From Shewanella eurypsychrophilus (lineage in GTDB: Bacteria; Pseudomonadota; Gammaproteobacteria; Enterobacterales; Shewanellaceae), in contig NZ_CP045503.2 of NCBI RefSeq assembly GCF_007004545.3, forward strand, positions 900,501-964,500: 64,000 nt of DNA. Direction: 5' to 3'. The position numbers and the translations under genes are program-made. This document shows positions 63,201 to 64,000 of this stretch, piece after piece. Under the pieces are notes generated by a model. The model was given only the letters and a program-made list of their open reading frames with translations, was not told where the DNA came from and searched no databases. The number at the start of each line of letters is the position of its first letter. The stretch's first letter is position 1.

Positions 63201-63928
63201 GCCGTATTTTCGGTGTTGATCTAACTGCTTACTATGATGTACTTGCCGATATCGATCGCCGTATTGCCACTCAAAGTGCGCGTATCACCCGAGAAGTCGG
63301 CGAAGAGTTGTTCCTCGATGGTGTTTCGGAGTCAGCGGTTAAGATCCGCTCGCGTATTAGTGAACTTGAATTTTGGCCTGAGCTCGAAGCATTTGTTAAA
63401 GCGTTCCGTCAATGGAAGGCTGATGGCTTTAATGAGCTTCCGGGTGAGGATTACACCAACAGTATGCGTCGTGCTATCGACATCATAGGTCGCGCCGCGT
63501 TATCTGGCGGCATATCAAAACTGCTTGAAATTGAACTGCGCTTAAAAGAGGGGAATAGCGACCTTATTATCCGCACCGATAGACAGTTAAATGAATCATC
63601 GAGTCACGGTATGGCTTACCTTATTTTATGTAAATTCTTGCTGGCGTTTACTCGTCTTTTACGTGGCCGAGCAGAGGTGACGATTCATTGGCCTATAGAT
63701 GAGCTGGGTACACTGCACCATGCGAATGTCAAAAAGATATTCGATGCCTGTGAAAACAATAATATTTCAGTATTGGGCGCATTCCCTAATCCAGAGTCTG
63801 AGGTACTGAGTTTGTTTGCTAATCGCTACATTATTAATAAGCAGACTAAAAAGCTGCAGGTTGTTAAACCACAAATCAATCCTATTGCCGAAAAACTTAG
63901 CAAGCGACGAACTCAGGAGGCGGTGTAA
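60254..63928 (+). CDS. SMC-like ATPase, DUF3584 family
   Basis: A 1224-residue protein, which matches the normal length of DUF3584. It has an SMC/MukB/RecN-type layout: Walker A GTNASGKTT at residues 30-38, a long coiled coil (roughly 250-960) with several heptad runs (LDNELKQLKQQQQEWLEAQK), and a C-terminal Walker B VTIHWPIDELG with D1149/E1150, preceded by SSSHGMAYLILCKFL as a degenerate ABC signature. Family function is unknown; chromosome or plasmid maintenance or defence is possible by analogy with MukB and the Wadjet SMC protein JetC. The ATG at 60254 has AAGGA; 60221 is longer but lacks support. The stop overlaps the next start (TAATG). Confidence 0.85.
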   Translation: MSSLNRIVLINTHLPGVVELALDGHTNICGTNASGKTTLQRLVPVFYGEYPSRVVPSTRDSFERWYLPHDSSFIIYEYKRADGLLNQAVLASAGDGKGVNYRFIGKGFELDDYIKTKHGDNIQCFTMAELGREMKRAGVAVTNLLNTREFRAIIQNDRALLSTGSNRTELRNYARQFSLCEAEHSLRHIEKLAKAVHSKEGKMETIKSMIAAILEEDGVNPPSSRINPQQVESWIKESQLIQGFELIRPEFEKLEQEFDQLLSTEQRLASLRRGYSKDETDEIERQEHHQDLSKALNAKLRELDDHWKEQRDELNLDLSAAKGDVAKCEYELDSIEDQHASFQDAEIERAKLDLEQLPSWRGTLENLSERHKLQTEKHQDIEAAYNARRSKIGEGLNRELENLHQEQDSLRESRDKQREQGRAELASLEGQWREATDKGQSTFSEQGYQLKLSAAELKVRVDSVTYSEEEKLALAIFDERITGADEEQEACNARVDRFTTEDRKLRAKRDQANESLRVTGIRVTERQSELEELHHILFPQSHTLLEFLRKEANGWENTLGKVINSELLHRSDLHPAISGENLEALYGIALDLKAIDSPEYAASEQELRIKHANAEELLVSAKELQTEAEGHLVAVNAELDVMARELTFSRTAYKNSRDDLRRLFDDKRAEQEKIQLALNERKSASQKQLARLDNELKQLKQQQQEWLEAQKEQALEARMEKNAYWQEVVGALDNQLGQIKANIQNRRDHAKSEQKACELWYKNELKSRGIDEATIVALKAEIRTLEANISKAEQRRSEVLRYDDWYQHTWLKRKPKLQTELSTVKQATLALEQQLKSKSNEVKAQRNELDAKRKSSDAVQVEASENLTKLRSVMRKLTELKLPANNEDAQGGLSERLRQGEDQLLKRDSLLGSVKQYVEHFDSVIASKSGSSLSEFWERAREESSFVNDKGIRIIDYRKLVPQLEQLLNVMVPQSMMALREQGRIFGVDLTAYYDVLADIDRRIATQSARITREVGEELFLDGVSESAVKIRSRISELEFWPELEAFVKAFRQWKADGFNELPGEDYTNSMRRAIDIIGRAALSGGISKLLEIELRLKEGNSDLIIRTDRQLNESSSHGMAYLILCKFLLAFTRLLRGRAEVTIHWPIDELGTLHHANVKKIFDACENNNISVLGAFPNPESEVLSLFANRYIINKQTKKLQVVKPQINPIAEKLSKRRTQEAV

Positions 63929-64000
63929 TGAGCCAAGATAGCGAAACGACCTTAGTGGGGACGAGTGCGCTTATTGAGCGTTTACTTAAAGGTCAGTTTA
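63928..64000 (+). CDS. partner of the SMC-like protein (truncated by window end)
   Basis: The ATG at 63928 shares its A with the stop of the SMC-like gene, and AGGAGG is eight bases upstream, so translation is coupled. Only the first 24 codons are seen (MSQDSETTLVG, TSALIERLLKGQF); no family can be assigned. By position it may be a kleisin or accessory subunit. Confidence 0.6.
   Translation, partial: MSQDSETTLVGTSALIERLLKGQF

Overview
The window is a marine gammaproteobacterial chromosome segment, most likely Shewanella. This is inferred from gene families and gene order, not from a 16S match: DUF3581, DUF3087 and DUF4144 proteins, an S46 dipeptidyl-peptidase, a MetJ-controlled NhaC-type transporter, and an hpt-yadGH-panBC-folK-pcnB-gluQ-dksA-sfsA-thpR-hrpB-mrcB order that runs parallel to the E. 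coli 3-minute region. Genes are densely packed on both strands. No rRNA, tRNA, CRISPR array or prophage was seen.

1-25 kb is mixed metabolic and envelope content: the 3' end of an aromatic amino acid permease, an S46 peptidase, an EF-hand lipoprotein, an RluF-like pseudouridine synthase, a DUF998 membrane protein, an NhaC-type transporter (probably the methionine transporter MetT, with four MetJ boxes over its promoter), small transport and regulatory genes, a GABA catabolic pair (gabD-gabT) with a divergent LysR regulator, two GNAT acetyltransferases, a Bacteroidetes-like lgt, a WD40 lipoprotein, and a DUF5993 microprotein next to an unusual DsbB-like/beta-propeller fusion.

24-47 kb is the conserved core: mpl-ubiX-hpt, yadGH, pantothenate synthesis (panB, panC), folK, pcnB (very probably started at ATT, as in E. 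coli), gluQ, dksA, sfsA, then an inserted block (pepB, a ToxR-like membrane regulator with a receiver domain, a DUF3302/HlyD pair), then thpR, hrpB and mrcB. A 19-unit TAGGAAAA array separates two convergent genes at 29.1 kb. A 268-bp MITE-like element abuts thpR.

47-50.4 kb is accessory: a complete-looking group II intron (5' end, maturase, domains V and VI) lying between two copies of a dispersed intergenic repeat. Five copies of that repeat occur in the window, and their hairpin arms change in a compensatory way, which suggests a conserved folded element.

50-57 kb is outer-membrane and iron biology: a general porin, then a Fur-box-associated set (TonB receptor, coiled-coil porin, FMN-binding periplasmic protein, PepSY membrane protein) that may import and reduce iron chelates. 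57-64 kb has a DUF3581 hot-dog-like protein, a tandem glycine riboswitch with terminator controlling an AGCS symporter, and a 1224-residue SMC-like DUF3584 ATPase translationally coupled to a partner gene cut off by the window end. A second short-repeat family, CTAG-containing palindromes, sits at the 3' ends of many genes and often supplies the stop codon.
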